This document shows, in pieces, positions 5,381-5,661 of a stretch of DNA of 5,661 nucleotides. Positions within the stretch are counted from its first letter, which is position 1; every line of letters begins with the position of its first letter. The position numbers were made by a program, and so were the translations under genes. The DNA is from Rickettsia typhi (GTDB taxonomy: Bacteria; Pseudomonadota; Alphaproteobacteria; Rickettsiales; UBA1997). Below the pieces are notes generated by a model. It saw nothing but the letters and a program-made list of their open reading frames with translations. It was not told the DNA's origin and made no database searches. The stretch spans positions 1-5,661 of the forward strand of contig CAMDRL010000095.1 of assembly GCA_945906835.1 (NCBI GenBank), read 5' to 3'.

Positions 5381-5661
5381 ATGAAAAATCCTTTCGAAAA
5401 ATTTTGTAAAAAAATTAATTACAATTTCAATAACCAAGATTTATTGGAAGAAGCCCTCACTCACCCAAGCCTTTCCAAAGAAAATAAACATAAACCAAAT
5501 TATCAAAGACTAGAGTTTTTAGGCGATAAAATTTTATCTTTCACAATTGCTGATTTTTTGATGAATAAATATCAAAAAGAAACCGAAGGAGATCTTTCTA
5601 AGCGTCAAGCCTCTTTAGTTTCAGGAGAAGTTCTTGCAGAAATTGCTTTAGAAATTGGTAT
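5381..5661 (+). CDS. rnc: ribonuclease III, N-terminal part (gene runs off the window)
   Basis: The first 93 residues of a plus-strand gene are present, and the frame is open to the window end. The sequence matches the RNase III catalytic domain: LLEEALTHPSLSKE (21-34), the signature YQRLEFLGDKILSF (41-54) with metal-binding Glu45 and Asp49, and EGDLSKRQASLVSGEVLAEIA (69-89). The double-stranded RNA-binding domain is expected beyond the edge. The enzyme cleaves double-stranded RNA in rRNA precursors and structured mRNAs. The ATG at 5381 follows TAAATAAATA with no Shine-Dalgarno motif; it is chosen because the N-terminus then has the usual distance to the LTHPS motif. It follows lepB on the same strand after two palindromic repeats, so it may be read from the lepB transcript or from its own promoter. 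Confidence 0.95.
   Translation, partial: MKNPFEKFCKKINYNFNNQDLLEEALTHPSLSKENKHKPNYQRLEFLGDKILSFTIADFLMNKYQKETEGDLSKRQASLVSGEVLAEIALEIG

Overview
The window is an AT-rich stretch (by eye about one third G+C) of ordinary bacterial chromosome with high coding density. It most likely comes from an alphaproteobacterium with a reduced or host-associated type of genome, near Rickettsiales or Holosporales. Four things suggest this: the short prolyl-tRNA synthetase without an editing insertion, a CcmA-type ABC ATPase of rickettsial flavour, the lepB-rnc pair, and dispersed palindromes of the GTCATTCC...GGAATGAC and CGTCATCCTGAA types. A complete cofactor-independent phosphoglycerate mutase argues against Rickettsia itself, which has lost glycolysis. 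The placement is inferred from recognition, not from a tree.

Layout: positions 1-150 hold the 3' end of an unidentified plus-strand gene. It converges on ccmA (minus strand, 178-789), the ATPase of the cytochrome c maturation haem-handling ABC system. A 38-bp divergent gap separates ccmA from a plus-strand run that fills the rest of the window: a serine esterase (828-1487), proS (1490-2767), gpmI (2950-4452), lepB (4454-5194) and the 5' part of rnc (5381 to the window end).

The esterase-proS and gpmI-lepB junctions are only 2 and 1 bp, which suggests co-transcription. The other two junctions, proS-gpmI and lepB-rnc, are each about 185 bp and carry non-coding palindromic repeats. The first is a composite palindrome of about 117 bp (2788-2904) built from three copies of a CCCCTCCTT/AAGGAGGGG hairpin. 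The second is a degraded GTCATTCC-type palindrome (5225-5296) followed by a compact CGTCATCCTGAA hairpin (5325-5352). No stretch over 300 bp lacks a gene.

The genes are housekeeping functions: tRNA charging, glycolysis/gluconeogenesis, signal-peptide removal, double-stranded RNA processing and cytochrome c assembly. They do not form one pathway. I found no CRISPR array, RNA gene, transposase, phage gene or recognisable new defence or biosynthetic system. The most interesting material is the intergenic repeats, their possible folding as RNase III-type substrates next to rnc, and the lack of a Shine-Dalgarno motif before any of the six visible starts.
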